DNA of 64,000 bases, from positions 1,178,001 through 1,242,000 of the forward strand of contig NZ_CP080521.1 in the NCBI RefSeq assembly GCF_019468565.1. Reading direction: 5' to 3'. The position numbers and the translations under genes were made by a program. Source of the stretch: Pseudonocardia sp. DSM 110487. Its GTDB lineage: Bacteria > Actinomycetota > Actinomycetes > Mycobacteriales > Pseudonocardiaceae. Shown here piece after piece: positions 24,902 to 32,379 of this stretch; the first letter of the stretch is position 1, and every line of letters begins with the position of its first letter. The notes below the pieces were generated by a model. The model worked only from the letters and a program-made list of their open reading frames with translations, made no database searches and was not told where the DNA came from.

Positions 24902-25405
24902 TTGCAGTTCGGCCGGTATTACGAGGAGTTCGACGTCGGCGCGGTCTACAAGCACTGGCCGGGCAAAACGGTCACCGAGTACGACGACCACCTCTTCTGT
25001 CTCCTCACGATGAACCACCACCCCCTGCACATGGACGCGCACTACGCGGGTGAGACCACCGATTTCGGGCGCAACGTCGTGGTCGGCAACTACATCTACT
25101 CGCTGCTGCTGGGCATGTCCGTGCCGGATGTCTCGGGCAAGGCCATCGCGAACCTCGAGGTCGAGTCGCTCAAGCACGTCAAGCCGACGTTCCACGGAGA
25201 CACGATCTACGGCGAGACCGAGGTGCTCGACAAGACCGAGTCGCGGTCCAAGGACGACCGCGGGGTCGTGTACGTCGAGACCCGCGGTTACAAGCAGGAC
25301 GGCACCGTCGTGTGCACGTTCCGGCGCAAGGTGATGGTGCCCAAGCGCTCCTACGGGGATTCCCGTGGTGGGGAGCAGCCTGCGCGGCCCGAACCAAAGC
25401 TCTGA
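24902..25405 (+). CDS. MaoC-family hydratase (mesaconyl/methylmalyl-CoA dehydratase-like)
   Basis: 167 residues from the TTG at 24902, which has GGAGG 8 bases upstream and gives MQFGRYYEEFDVGAVYKHWPG, the usual start of actinobacterial homologues; the ATG at 24887 overlaps that ribosome site. Hot-dog fold with TVTEYDDHLFCLLTMNHHPLHMD, where Asp and His of the hydratase motif (D-x4-H) are present, then GNYIYSLLLGMSV. Such proteins hydrate 2-enoyl-CoA esters. Together with the CoA-ester lyase (4510) and acyl-CoA dehydrogenase (11658) it would complete a set found together in mycobacteria. Confidence 0.85.
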   Translation: MQFGRYYEEFDVGAVYKHWPGKTVTEYDDHLFCLLTMNHHPLHMDAHYAGETTDFGRNVVVGNYIYSLLLGMSVPDVSGKAIANLEVESLKHVKPTFHGDTIYGETEVLDKTESRSKDDRGVVYVETRGYKQDGTVVCTFRRKVMVPKRSYGDSRGGEQPARPEPKL

Positions 25406-25412
25406 GGCACGG

Positions 25413-25784
25413 TCAGAGGGCGAACAGCAGGGCGGCGCCGACGAGGATGACGACGGCCGTTGCGAAGTGGATCCCGAACGCAACCGCCCTCGTGCCGCCG
25501 TTGCGCAGCACGACGATCGTGTCGCCGAGGGGCACGAGGGCGACGACCAGCATGAACCAGGCCTCGGCGACAGGGCCGGCGAACGCCAGCAGGGCGAGGC
25601 CGACGAGGCCGTAGCTGCCATCGCGCAGGCCCTTGATCGTGAGGTACGCCGGATCGCCGTCGGCCTTCGCGGGCACGCCGTACCCGGCGGCGGCCGCGCG
25701 GGGGACGAGCAGGAACCGCAGCCCGATGAACAGGATCATCAGGTTCAACGCGATGGCGAGCCCGTAGGCGGCGAAGGTCAGCAT
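25413..25784 (-). CDS. DUF4267-like four-helix membrane protein
   Basis: 123 residues from the ATG at 25784, preceded by AAAGGAG. Four membrane helices (LTFAAYGLAIALNLMILFIGLRFLLVP; YGLVGLALLAFAG; AEAWFMLVVALVPLGDTIVVL; AVAFGIHFATAVVILVGAALLFAL), small and hydrophobic, of the DUF4267 type. It is divergent from a TetR regulator with two matching operators between them, so it is very probably the regulator's target. Function unknown. A longer in-frame start at 25829 would run over the operator. Confidence 0.8.
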   Translation of the reverse strand: MLTFAAYGLAIALNLMILFIGLRFLLVPRAAAAGYGVPAKADGDPAYLTIKGLRDGSYGLVGLALLAFAGPVAEAWFMLVVALVPLGDTIVVLRNGGTRAVAFGIHFATAVVILVGAALLFAL

Positions 25785-25798
25785 CTCTACTCCTTTGG

Positions 25799-25811
25799 CT
25801 AGCACTGCTAG
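25799..25811. promoter_or_regulatory. TetR operator 1 (CTAGC-N3-GCTAG)
   Basis: Perfect 13-bp palindrome CTAGCACTGCTAG just upstream of the ribosome site of the DUF4267-like gene. An equal palindrome lies 50 bp away next to the TetR gene. Confidence 0.65.
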
Positions 25812-25848
25812 GAAGAAGAGCGACACCATCAGGTCGTCGCTAGTGGGT

Positions 25849-25861
25849 CTAGCGTTGCTAG
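25849..25861. promoter_or_regulatory. TetR operator 2 (CTAGC-N3-GCTAG)
   Basis: Perfect 13-bp palindrome CTAGCGTTGCTAG, 10 bp before the TetR start codon. CTAG is rare in such GC-rich DNA, so three CTAG cores in 63 bp (the third at 25839-25842) is a strong signal of a specific binding site for the adjacent regulator. Confidence 0.65.
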
Positions 25862-25870
25862 CATGACGGC

Positions 25871-26452
25871 ATGTCCATCCACACGCGCCGGGAGCGCGAG
25901 CGCGCCGACCGGGAGAAGCTGATCGTCACGGCCGCGCGCGAGCTCGCAGAGGCCGAAGGCTGGGACGCGGTGACGACGCGGCGGCTCGCGGAGAAGGTCG
26001 AGTACAGCCAGCCGGTGCTCTACAGCCACTTCAACGGCAAGGACGCGATCGTGGCCGCCGTCGCGGTGGAGGGCTTCGCCGAGCTGGCCACGCAGCTACG
26101 CGCGGCCCGGGTCGAAGCAGCCGATGCCGAGGCGGCGCTCGCGGCGGTCGGCCGCGCCTACACGGCGTTCGCCGACCGGCGCCCCGCCCTCTACGACGCC
26201 ATGTTCAGCCAGGCCGTCACCCTGCCGTTCGCCACCCCCGACGCCCCGCCGGCCCTGCACGCGGGGTTCGACGAGCTCGTCACGGCGATCCGCCCGTACG
26301 CAGGCGGCGTCGACACGGGCCTGCTGACGGAGACGTTCTGGGCCGCTCTGCACGGTCTGACCACGCTCACCCGCAGCGGCCGCATCCCCGCCGCGCAGCA
26401 CGACGAGAGGCTCGCCCTGCTCATCGCCCGCTTCACCGGCCGGGAGTCGTAG
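25871..26452 (+). CDS. TetR/AcrR-family regulator
   Basis: 193 residues. N-terminal HTH: LIVTAARELAEAEGWDAVTTRRLAEKVEYSQPVLYSHFNGKDAIVAAV, a canonical TetR DNA-binding domain, followed by a TetR_C-like helical ligand domain (VEGFAELATQLRAARV, RRPALYDAMFSQAV, FWAALHGLTTLTRSGRI). It probably represses itself and the divergent DUF4267-like gene through the paired CTAGC-N3-GCTAG operators. Confidence 0.92.
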   Translation: MSIHTRRERERADREKLIVTAARELAEAEGWDAVTTRRLAEKVEYSQPVLYSHFNGKDAIVAAVAVEGFAELATQLRAARVEAADAEAALAAVGRAYTAFADRRPALYDAMFSQAVTLPFATPDAPPALHAGFDELVTAIRPYAGGVDTGLLTETFWAALHGLTTLTRSGRIPAAQHDERLALLIARFTGRES

Positions 26453-26456
26453 GGCC

Positions 26457-26819
26457 TTACAGCGTCTCGGCGCAGACCGCGTCGCCGCGGATCTGCTCCA
26501 GCCGGGTCTTGTGCTCGCATCCCCACGCGCCGAGGGGGCGCAGCGCCTCGATGAGGGTGGCGCCGGAGGGCGTGAGCGAGTACTCGACCTTGGGCGGCAC
26601 GGCGTCGTGCACCTCCCGGTGCACCACCTCGTCGCGTTCGAGCTCCCGCAGGTGCTGGGCGAGGACCTTCTCGCTCACGCCTGCGACCACGCGCCTCAGC
26701 TCGCCGAAGCGCTTCGGGCCACCGCCGAGCGCCCACAGGATGAGCACCTTCCACTTGCCGCCGACCACGTCGATGCTCGCGTCGAGCCCGGACACGAACA
26801 CCTCGCACCTCTGAGGCAT
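26457..26819 (-). CDS. HxlR-family transcriptional regulator
   Basis: 120 residues from the ATG at 26819 (GGAAGG upstream). Begins MPQRCEVF with the conserved early Cys used for redox or electrophile sensing in this family, then DVVGGKWKVLILWAL, GPKRFGELRRVVAGVSEKVLAQHLRELERDEVVHREV, and KVEYSLTPSG, the winged helix of HxlR proteins. Divergent from an MFS exporter, which is the usual arrangement for an HxlR-controlled efflux gene. Ends 4 bp after the convergent TetR gene stop. Confidence 0.92.
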   Translation of the reverse strand: MPQRCEVFVSGLDASIDVVGGKWKVLILWALGGGPKRFGELRRVVAGVSEKVLAQHLRELERDEVVHREVHDAVPPKVEYSLTPSGATLIEALRPLGAWGCEHKTRLEQIRGDAVCAETL

Positions 26820-26835
26820 GCACGCACCTTCCGGT

Positions 26836-26861
26836 AAGTGGTTACTCGAATGTGGGTACTT
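26836..26861. promoter_or_regulatory. Putative HxlR operator
   Basis: Within the AT-richer divergent spacer, AAGT at 26836 and ACTT at 26858 bracket repeated GTGG(G)TTAC/GTGGGTAC half-sites. Close to the HxlR start codon. Symmetry is imperfect. Confidence 0.4.
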
Positions 26862-26963
26862 GTTTCTCTCGCATTGCTGAACGACGATTCGTCTGGTCGT
26901 ATTCCGGGTCCGCTGACGTGCGCAAACCCGGTCGGAAGAATTCTCGGAAAGGTCGAGTCCGTC

Positions 26964-28118
26964 GTGTCTTTGCCCCTCTTCGCCCTCTTCCTCGTGGTGT
27001 TCGGATTCACCACGGGGGAGTTCGTCGTGGCCGGCATCCTGCCGGACGTGGCCGCCGACCTCGGGGTGTCGATCCCCGCCGTCGGCCTGCTCACCACCGC
27101 GTACGCGCTCGGGATGATCGTTGGGGGCCCGTTGCTCACGGTGCTGACCGCGCGCACGCCGCGCCGGCCGCTCGTGCTGGGCCTCGTCGCCGTGTCGGTG
27201 CTCGGCAACCTCGGTTCCGCCGTGGCGCCGAACCACCTCGTTCTGCTCGTTGCACGGTTCGCCTCTGGTCTCGTGGTGGCCACGTTCTTCGCCGTCGCGA
27301 TCGCCACCGCGGCGGCCCTCGCACCCGCGGGCCGCCAAGCCTCCGCCGTGGCGCAGGTGACGTTGGGGCTCAACCTCGGGCTCGTGCTCGGCACGCCGCT
27401 CGGCACGGTCGTCGGCCAGCAGCTCGGCTGGCGGGCGACGTTCGTCGCGGTCGCCGCGGTCACGCTCGCCGCCGTGCCGCTGGTGCTGCGGTACGTCCCC
27501 GCCGCGCCGGGAACAAGCGGCTCAGTACTCGCCGAGCTGCGCGTACTCGCCGACCGTGACGTGCAGCTCGCGATCGCGCTGTCCGCGGTGGGCAACGTCG
27601 GCGTCGTCACCGTGTTCACCTACATCGCGCCGCTGCTCATCGAGGTCGGCGGGTTCCCAGCGGGGGCGGTACCGGCCCTGCTGCTGGTGTACGGCGCGGG
27701 CGCCGTGGTCGGAAACGTGATCGGCGGCCGGCTGGCCGACCGCGCGCTGTTGCCGTCCATCGCGGGGCTGCTCGCCGCATTGGCCGCCGTCCTGGTCGTG
27801 TTCTGGCTGGCCGGTGGCGTGCCGGCGGCAGCGACGGTGCTGACCTTCGCGATCGGGCTGCTCGCCTTCGCGATGATCCCGGGCATGCAGACCCGCGTCG
27901 TGGCCACCGCAGCCGCAGCCCCGACGCTGGCCGTCGCCGTGAATGCCTCCGGCTACCAGTTCGCCGCAGCGTTCGCCGGCTGGCTGGGCGGGCGGGTCAT
28001 CGAAGGGCAGGGGACAGCGGCGATCCCGCTGGTCGGCGGGCTCCTCACGGTGGCGGGCCTCGTGCTCGCGCTCCACCTCGTACGCCGAGACAGACGAGCT
28101 GCCGTAACGCCCTCCTAG
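26964..28118 (+). CDS. MFS transporter (Cmx/CmrA-type drug efflux)
   Basis: 384 residues from the GTG at 26964, giving MSLPLFALFLVVFGFTTGEFVVAGILPDVA, the standard opening of Cmx/AraJ-type efflux proteins. Twelve membrane helices; motif A-like loop between helices 2 and 3 (GGPLLTVLTARTPRRPLVLG) and GFTTGEFVVAGILPD in helix 1 are conserved. Divergent HxlR regulator suggests inducible export of a toxic small molecule. In-frame codons from 26838 run through the presumed operator and are unlikely to be translated. Confidence 0.88.
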   Translation: MSLPLFALFLVVFGFTTGEFVVAGILPDVAADLGVSIPAVGLLTTAYALGMIVGGPLLTVLTARTPRRPLVLGLVAVSVLGNLGSAVAPNHLVLLVARFASGLVVATFFAVAIATAAALAPAGRQASAVAQVTLGLNLGLVLGTPLGTVVGQQLGWRATFVAVAAVTLAAVPLVLRYVPAAPGTSGSVLAELRVLADRDVQLAIALSAVGNVGVVTVFTYIAPLLIEVGGFPAGAVPALLLVYGAGAVVGNVIGGRLADRALLPSIAGLLAALAAVLVVFWLAGGVPAAATVLTFAIGLLAFAMIPGMQTRVVATAAAAPTLAVAVNASGYQFAAAFAGWLGGRVIEGQGTAAIPLVGGLLTVAGLVLALHLVRRDRRAAVTPS

Positions 28119-28164
28119 GCTGCGTCGGCAGGCGTAGCCGGACGCCGGCGCCGTCGTCCGGGTG

Positions 28165-28563
28165 CTATCGGGGCAGGGCGTCCCACTCCCGCAGGGTCTC
28201 CAGCAACAGCGGCACGAGCGGGAGCTCGAGCAGCGAGGTGGCGTCGCACCAGCGGGCGTCGAGCGCGTCGTCGCCTGCGCGCAGGGATCCGCCGACCACG
28301 CGGCACCGGTAGTCCGCGATCTCGTACGTACCACGGTGCACTCGGCCGACAAGATCACCCGGTAGGACTAGAAGGCCGGTCTCCTCTACCATCTCTCGGA
28401 CCAGTGCCGCTGCGTCGTCCTCGCCCGGCTCGACGCGGCCACCCGGGAGCGACCACAGCCCTTGACCAGGGTCGTTGGCGCGCTGGACGAGCAGCAGCCG
28501 CCCCGCATCGTCGTAGGCGAGTCCCCCCACACAGGGGACGAAGCCCTCACCCAATGTCATCAA
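28165..28563 (-). CDS. NUDIX hydrolase
   Basis: 132 residues. The Nudix box is complete: GGRVEPGEDDAAALVREMVEETGL has the G-x5-E-x7-REVxEExGU pattern with both catalytic Glu residues. Preceded by CVGGLAYDDAGRLLLVQRANDPGQGLWSLPGG as in ADP-ribose/NTP pyrophosphohydrolases of the MutT type. Cleaves a nucleoside diphosphate linked to another moiety; substrate unknown. Start at 28563 or the next codon (MMTLGEG). Confidence 0.93.
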   Translation of the reverse strand: MMTLGEGFVPCVGGLAYDDAGRLLLVQRANDPGQGLWSLPGGRVEPGEDDAAALVREMVEETGLLVLPGDLVGRVHRGTYEIADYRCRVVGGSLRAGDDALDARWCDATSLLELPLVPLLLETLREWDALPR

Positions 28564-28629
28564 CCGTGAGCATACGGCCCCGCGCGCCGGATACCCTGGA
28601 CACGGTCGGTGCGGTAGAAATCAAGTGCA

Positions 28630-28821
28630 GTGGTCTCCATCCAGTCCAGAACGGTGGTTGTGGTGAACGTCAAGAAGATCGTCGGGTTGCTCGCGATCGC
28701 GCTGCTCCTCTTCTTCGTCTTCACTCAGCCGGACAGCGCGGCCGGGTCCGTCACGAGCATCGGCACCACGCTCAGGGACGGCGCGGAGTCCGTCATCCGC
28801 TTCGTCACCCAGCTCGTCTAG
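28630..28821 (+). CDS. Small single-helix membrane protein
   Basis: Up to 63 residues; translation may instead start at one of the GTG codons 28654, 28660 or 28663, which would give about 52 residues beginning VNVKKIVGLLAIALLLFFVFTQP. One membrane helix, then SAAGSVTSIGTTLRDGAESVIRFVTQLV, an amphipathic helix. It lies 4 bp before the PH-domain protein gene, and the pair looks like one transcription unit. No known function. Confidence 0.65.
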   Translation: MVSIQSRTVVVVNVKKIVGLLAIALLLFFVFTQPDSAAGSVTSIGTTLRDGAESVIRFVTQLV

Positions 28822-28825
28822 GCCG

Positions 28826-29362
28826 ATGCTCGCGCCCCGCGAGATCGACGAGTACCTGCTCCCCACGGAGCGCAGGGTGATTCGCGTGCGGCAGCACTGG
28901 GCCGTGATGATGAATCACGTCAGCTCCACGTCGCTCTTCCTGCTGGCCTTGGTCATCGGCGAGCGGATGCTGCCCGACAGCGTGCTGATCGACAACATCG
29001 CCTGGTACCTCGCGCTGGTGGCGGTGCTGCGGTTCACGGTGCTCACGATCCTCTGGTGGATCGAGCGCATCGTCATCACCGACAAGCGGGTGATGCTGGC
29101 GCAAGGCATCATCACCCACAACGTCGGCATGATGCCGCTGGGTAAGGTCACCGACCTCACATTCCAGCGCACGCTCGGCGGCCGCATGTTCGGCTACGGC
29201 ACCATCGTCGTGGAGTCGGCCGGTCAGATCCAGGCGCTCAACAGGATCGACTACCTGCCACGCCCCGAGGAGATCTACGAGGCGTTGTCCGAGCTCGTGT
29301 TCGGGGAGAAGGGCAAGACGCGCGCCACCGGCATGCTCGCCCGGCCGCGCTGGCGCCGCTGA
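28826..29362 (+). CDS. PH-domain (bPH2) membrane protein
   Basis: 178 residues. Two membrane helices (VSSTSLFLLALVIG; WYLALVAVLRFTVLTILWWIERIVI) then TDKRVMLAQGIITHNVGMMPLGKVTDLTFQRTLGGRMFGYGTIVVESAG, the bacterial PH-like fold repeated in YdbS/YdbT-type proteins. Unknown function; membrane scaffold or lipid-linked role is likely. Cotranscribed with the small membrane protein. Followed 13 bases later by palindromic repeat copy 3. Confidence 0.85.
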   Translation: MLAPREIDEYLLPTERRVIRVRQHWAVMMNHVSSTSLFLLALVIGERMLPDSVLIDNIAWYLALVAVLRFTVLTILWWIERIVITDKRVMLAQGIITHNVGMMPLGKVTDLTFQRTLGGRMFGYGTIVVESAGQIQALNRIDYLPRPEEIYEALSELVFGEKGKTRATGMLARPRWRR

Positions 29363-29375
29363 CCTCGCCGAATCA

Positions 29376-29539
29376 AGCGGCCCCCACCGGGAGTCCGGCA
29401 CATATCTCGACGGCCCAGCTTCCCGCTGGGCGCACCGGCGTACCGGCCGAGTACGCCCGGTACGAGGCCGGTCCGCCGGCGCACCCAGCAGAAACCTGGA
29501 TCCGCCGATACACGCACCGGACTCCCGGTGGGGGCCGCT
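29376..29539. repeat. Palindromic interspersed repeat, copy 3 (diverged arms)
   Basis: 164 bp, interior closely matching copy 2 (CGACGGCCCAGCTTCCCGCT, CCGAGTACGCCCGGTACGAG and CCTGGATCCGCCGAT are shared). The outer arms differ from copies 1-2 yet remain perfectly complementary over 23 bp (29376-29398 with 29517-29539; AGCGGCCCCCACCGGG and its complement). Lies just after the PH-domain gene stop and 20 bp before the PHP gene. Confidence 0.8.
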
Positions 29540-29558
29540 AGCCGGGATAGCCTCAGGC

Positions 29559-30434
29559 GTGCCCCGCCGCCCCCGAATCGACCTGCACACCCACTCCACC
29601 GCGTCCGACGGCACCGACCGCCCGGCCGAACTCGTCGCCGCCGCGGCGGCCGTCGGCGTCGACGTGCTGGCGATCACCGATCATGACACGACGGCGGGGT
29701 GGGCGGAGGCCGCGGCGGCGCTGCCCTCGGGCATGCGGCTGCTGCGCGGCGCCGAGTTCTCGTGCGTGAGCCCCACCGGCCGCGCCGACCGGCCCGTGGC
29801 GGTGCACCTGCTCGGTTACCAGTTCGACCCGGAACACCCGGTGATCGCGGCCGAGCAGGCGCGGCTGCGGGCCGAGCGCGTGCAGCGGTTGCGGCGGATG
29901 ACCGAGAAGATGGCCGCCGACGGCTACCCGGTCGACCCCGACACGGTGTTCGCGCTCCTGCCGCGGGGTGCGAGCGCCGGTCGGCCGCACCTCGCCCGGG
30001 CGCTCGTGGCGGCGGGCGTGGTCGGCTCGGTCAACGAGGCCTTCGCGGAGCTCCTCTACAACGGCAGCCCCTACTTCGTGCCGAAGACGGACACGCCCGT
30101 ACGGGACGCCATCGACATGGTGCGTGCCGCGGGTGGGTTCACGGTGTTCGCGCACCCGCTGGCCCGCAGGCGAGGGCGGGTCGTGGAGCCGTCGGTCATC
30201 GCCGAGCTGGCGACCGCCGGGCTCGCGGGCGTCGAGGTCGACCACCCCGACCACGCTCCCGAGGACCGCGCGCTGCTGCGGCGGCTCGCCGCCGACGCGG
30301 GGCTCGTCGCCACCGGGTCCAGCGACTACCACGGCACCAACAAGACCACCCCGATCGCGCTCGAGACCACCGCCCCCGAAGCGCTGGAGCAGCTGCTCGA
30401 CACCACTACCGGTGTCGAGGTGCTCACCGGTTGA
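29559..30434 (+). CDS. PHP-domain phosphoesterase (nucleoside bisphosphate phosphatase type)
   Basis: 291 residues, GTG start. Metal ligands of the PHP fold are visible: DLHTHSTASDGT at the N-terminus, ITDHDT, the Glu in GAEFSC, FAHPLARR, and SSDYHG near the C-terminus. This matches the family of 3',5'-nucleoside bisphosphate phosphatases (TrpH/RNase AM-like). Cytosolic. Its stop overlaps the start of the following nuclease gene (TTGA), suggesting one operon. Confidence 0.88.
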   Translation: MPRRPRIDLHTHSTASDGTDRPAELVAAAAAVGVDVLAITDHDTTAGWAEAAAALPSGMRLLRGAEFSCVSPTGRADRPVAVHLLGYQFDPEHPVIAAEQARLRAERVQRLRRMTEKMAADGYPVDPDTVFALLPRGASAGRPHLARALVAAGVVGSVNEAFAELLYNGSPYFVPKTDTPVRDAIDMVRAAGGFTVFAHPLARRRGRVVEPSVIAELATAGLAGVEVDHPDHAPEDRALLRRLAADAGLVATGSSDYHGTNKTTPIALETTAPEALEQLLDTTTGVEVLTG

Positions 30435-31288
30435 GTACTACCGTCGCGGGTGTGGACGGTGCGCAGCTCGGGTTCGACTTCGCCACCACCCGGCTGGTGC
30501 GGGTCACGCCGTCCAAGCTCGGTACGTGGGACGACTGCCCGCGCCGGTACCGGATGACCTACCTGGACCGTCCGGCGCCGTCGCGCGGCGGCGCCCGGGC
30601 GGCCAGCACGCTCGGCGCGGTGGTGCACCTGGCCCTGCGGGCGTTCTTCGACCTCCCGCTCGCGGAGCGCACCCCGCGGGCCGCGGCCCGGCTCGTCGAC
30701 CGGTACTGGAGCAGCGAGGGGTTCCGCGACGTCGACCAGGCCGCCGGGTACCGCGAGCGGGCCCGTGGCTGGCTGGCCGAGTACGTCTCCGAGCTGGACC
30801 CGGACGCCGAGCCGGTTGCTCTCGAGCGGTGGGTGTCGGCGGCCACCAACCGGATCGTCGCCGAGGGTCGGGTGGACCGGATCGACCGCCGCGGTGCCGA
30901 GCTGGTGGTGGTCGACTACAAGACCGGGCGTCGCACCCCCGCGCCCGCCGACGCCTGCGCGTCGCAGGCACTGGCCCTGTACGCCGTCGCCGTCGAGCAC
31001 ACGCTGCGCCGCACGTGCACCCAGGTGGAGCTGCATCACCTGCCCAGCGGCACGGTCGCGGCATGGCGGCACGACGCGGCGTCCCTTCGGGAGCACGTCG
31101 CGCGGGCCGAGGCGAGCGCGGCCGAACTCGACACCGCGGCCGAGGACCTCGCGGCGGGTGGTGACCCCGACGTGCTGTTCCCGCCGCGTCCCGCCCGGCG
31201 CTGTGGCGGCTGCGACGTGCGCCGGCACTGTCCGGAGGGCCGGGCGGCCGCACCGGAGGAACTGCCGTGGGCCGGTCTCGCGCCCTGA
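30431..31288 (+). CDS. PD-(D/E)XK nuclease, RecB-like with Fe-S cysteines
   Basis: 285 residues from the TTG at 30431 (GAGGTG 8 bases upstream; overlaps the PHP stop); a GTG at 30452 is an alternative. N-terminal Cys in SKLGTWDDCPRRYRMTYL, nuclease core EGRVDRIDRRGAELVVVDYKTGR containing the D-x-n-D-x-K residues, and C-terminal CGGCDVRRHCP. One Cys before and three after the core is the AddB/RecB-type [4Fe-4S] arrangement. Likely a DNA end-processing exonuclease of Cas4/RecB-like fold. No CRISPR array or helicase neighbours. Confidence 0.88.
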   Translation: MSTTVAGVDGAQLGFDFATTRLVRVTPSKLGTWDDCPRRYRMTYLDRPAPSRGGARAASTLGAVVHLALRAFFDLPLAERTPRAAARLVDRYWSSEGFRDVDQAAGYRERARGWLAEYVSELDPDAEPVALERWVSAATNRIVAEGRVDRIDRRGAELVVVDYKTGRRTPAPADACASQALALYAVAVEHTLRRTCTQVELHHLPSGTVAAWRHDAASLREHVARAEASAAELDTAAEDLAAGGDPDVLFPPRPARRCGGCDVRRHCPEGRAAAPEELPWAGLAP

Positions 31289-31581
31289 GGCGCGGGCCGT
31301 ACCGCCGGGGAATCCGCCTGCTGCGCGGGTTCTCGGGGGTGCTGGCGGGCGGGCTCGTTGCGCTGTCGGTGACGCTGCTCGTCGCCGGGATCGTGGGGCA
31401 GCAGCGCGACGTGCCGGGCCCGGGCGTGGTCGCGATCGCCGGTCATGCCGTCGCCGCGGTCGTCGCGGTGCTGATGCAGCGCCGTGCCGACCGGGCGGCG
31501 GGGTCGGCACGGGCGGCCGGAGCGGCGCTCGGCGTCGTGGCGCTCACCGCGGTGGTTCTGGGCGCCCAGTGGCTCGTCTGA
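31267..31581 (+). CDS. Small membrane protein, three helices
   Basis: 104 residues, GTG start inside the end of the nuclease gene (22-bp overlap). Basic N-terminus, then helices at about 21-43 (FSGVLAGGLVALSVTLLVAGIVG), 52-70 and 82-102. No family recognised. Overlaps the convergent MpaB gene by 38 bp at its 3' end, so its annotation rests on the helices and coupling. Confidence 0.6.
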   Translation: MGRSRALRRGPYRRGIRLLRGFSGVLAGGLVALSVTLLVAGIVGQQRDVPGPGVVAIAGHAVAAVVAVLMQRRADRAAGSARAAGAALGVVALTAVVLGAQWLV

Positions 31582-32347
31582 AGGTCAGGAGCGCGGCACG
31601 CACGGTCGCGAGTCCCGCGGTGGTGGCGGCGTCGGCGCCGGGCAGGCGCGGGAACCCGTAGAGCTGCTTCGCCCAGTCCGGGAGGAGCCCGACGGCCACG
31701 GCGGCCACGACCGTCCACGCCGGCCGGGCAGGTGTGAGGAGCGCGAGCCGCCACGGCAGCGGGGCGAGCAACAGCCGCGCGGCGGCCCGCCGGGCCACCG
31801 GGCTCGCCACCAGCTCCGGCCGCACGGCCGCGAAGTAGGCCTCCACGGCGACACGGTCGGCGGGCAGATCGGTGGCGCCCAGCAACTCGCCCGCCCGCAC
31901 CTGTTCGGCAAGGAACCGGTCCTCCTCGTCCTGGTCGACCAGGCCCAGCCGCCGCACCGCGGCCGCGAACGAGCTGACCTCGCTGACGTGCACCCATCGC
32001 AGCAGTTCGGGGTCGTCGGCCGAGTACGCAAGGCCGGTCACCGGGTCGACGCCGTGCACCCGCCGGTGGATCGCCCGCACCCTGGCGATGGCCTTCTCGG
32101 CGGTGGCGAGGTCGGCGAACGCGAGCGTCGTGACGTAGCCGGCGGTGCGCTGCAACCGCGGCCAGAAGTCGGCGGGGAACGACGAGTGCTGCTCGACCCC
32201 CGCCATCGCCCTCGGGTGCAGGGCCTGCAGGAACAGTGCGCTGATGCCCCCGACGAGGGCAGCCGGGTCACCGATGACGCGCCGGGTGGCGCTGCCCGGC
32301 GGGAAGAGCCACTCACTCGTGACGGCGGAGGGCGTTGCGGTGCTCAC
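31544..32347 (-). CDS. Oxygenase MpaB-like (DUF2236) protein
   Basis: 267 residues from the GTG at 32347. Conserved DUF2236 features: SALFLQALHPRAMAGVEQHSSF, VHGVDPVTGLAYSADDPELLRWVHVSEVSSF (His residues proposed as haem/metal ligands), and the downstream Tyr/Phe-rich helices. Members include latex-clearing and mycophenolate (MpaB) oxygenases. Substrate unknown. In-frame codons beyond 32347 (to 32653) are antisense to the PQQ-propeller gene and have no conservation. Confidence 0.85.
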   Translation of the reverse strand: MSTATPSAVTSEWLFPPGSATRRVIGDPAALVGGISALFLQALHPRAMAGVEQHSSFPADFWPRLQRTAGYVTTLAFADLATAEKAIARVRAIHRRVHGVDPVTGLAYSADDPELLRWVHVSEVSSFAAAVRRLGLVDQDEEDRFLAEQVRAGELLGATDLPADRVAVEAYFAAVRPELVASPVARRAAARLLLAPLPWRLALLTPARPAWTVVAAVAVGLLPDWAKQLYGFPRLPGADAATTAGLATVRAALLTFRRATGRPEPPR

Positions 32348-32379
32348 CCCACCAGGATCACCTGATCGGCCCGGTGGGG

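Noticed and set aside
30431..31288. PD-(D/E)XK nuclease as a Cas4 or part of a defence system
   Set aside because: The Cys arrangement fits, but neighbours are a PHP phosphatase and a small membrane protein; there are no cas, helicase or other defence genes nearby.
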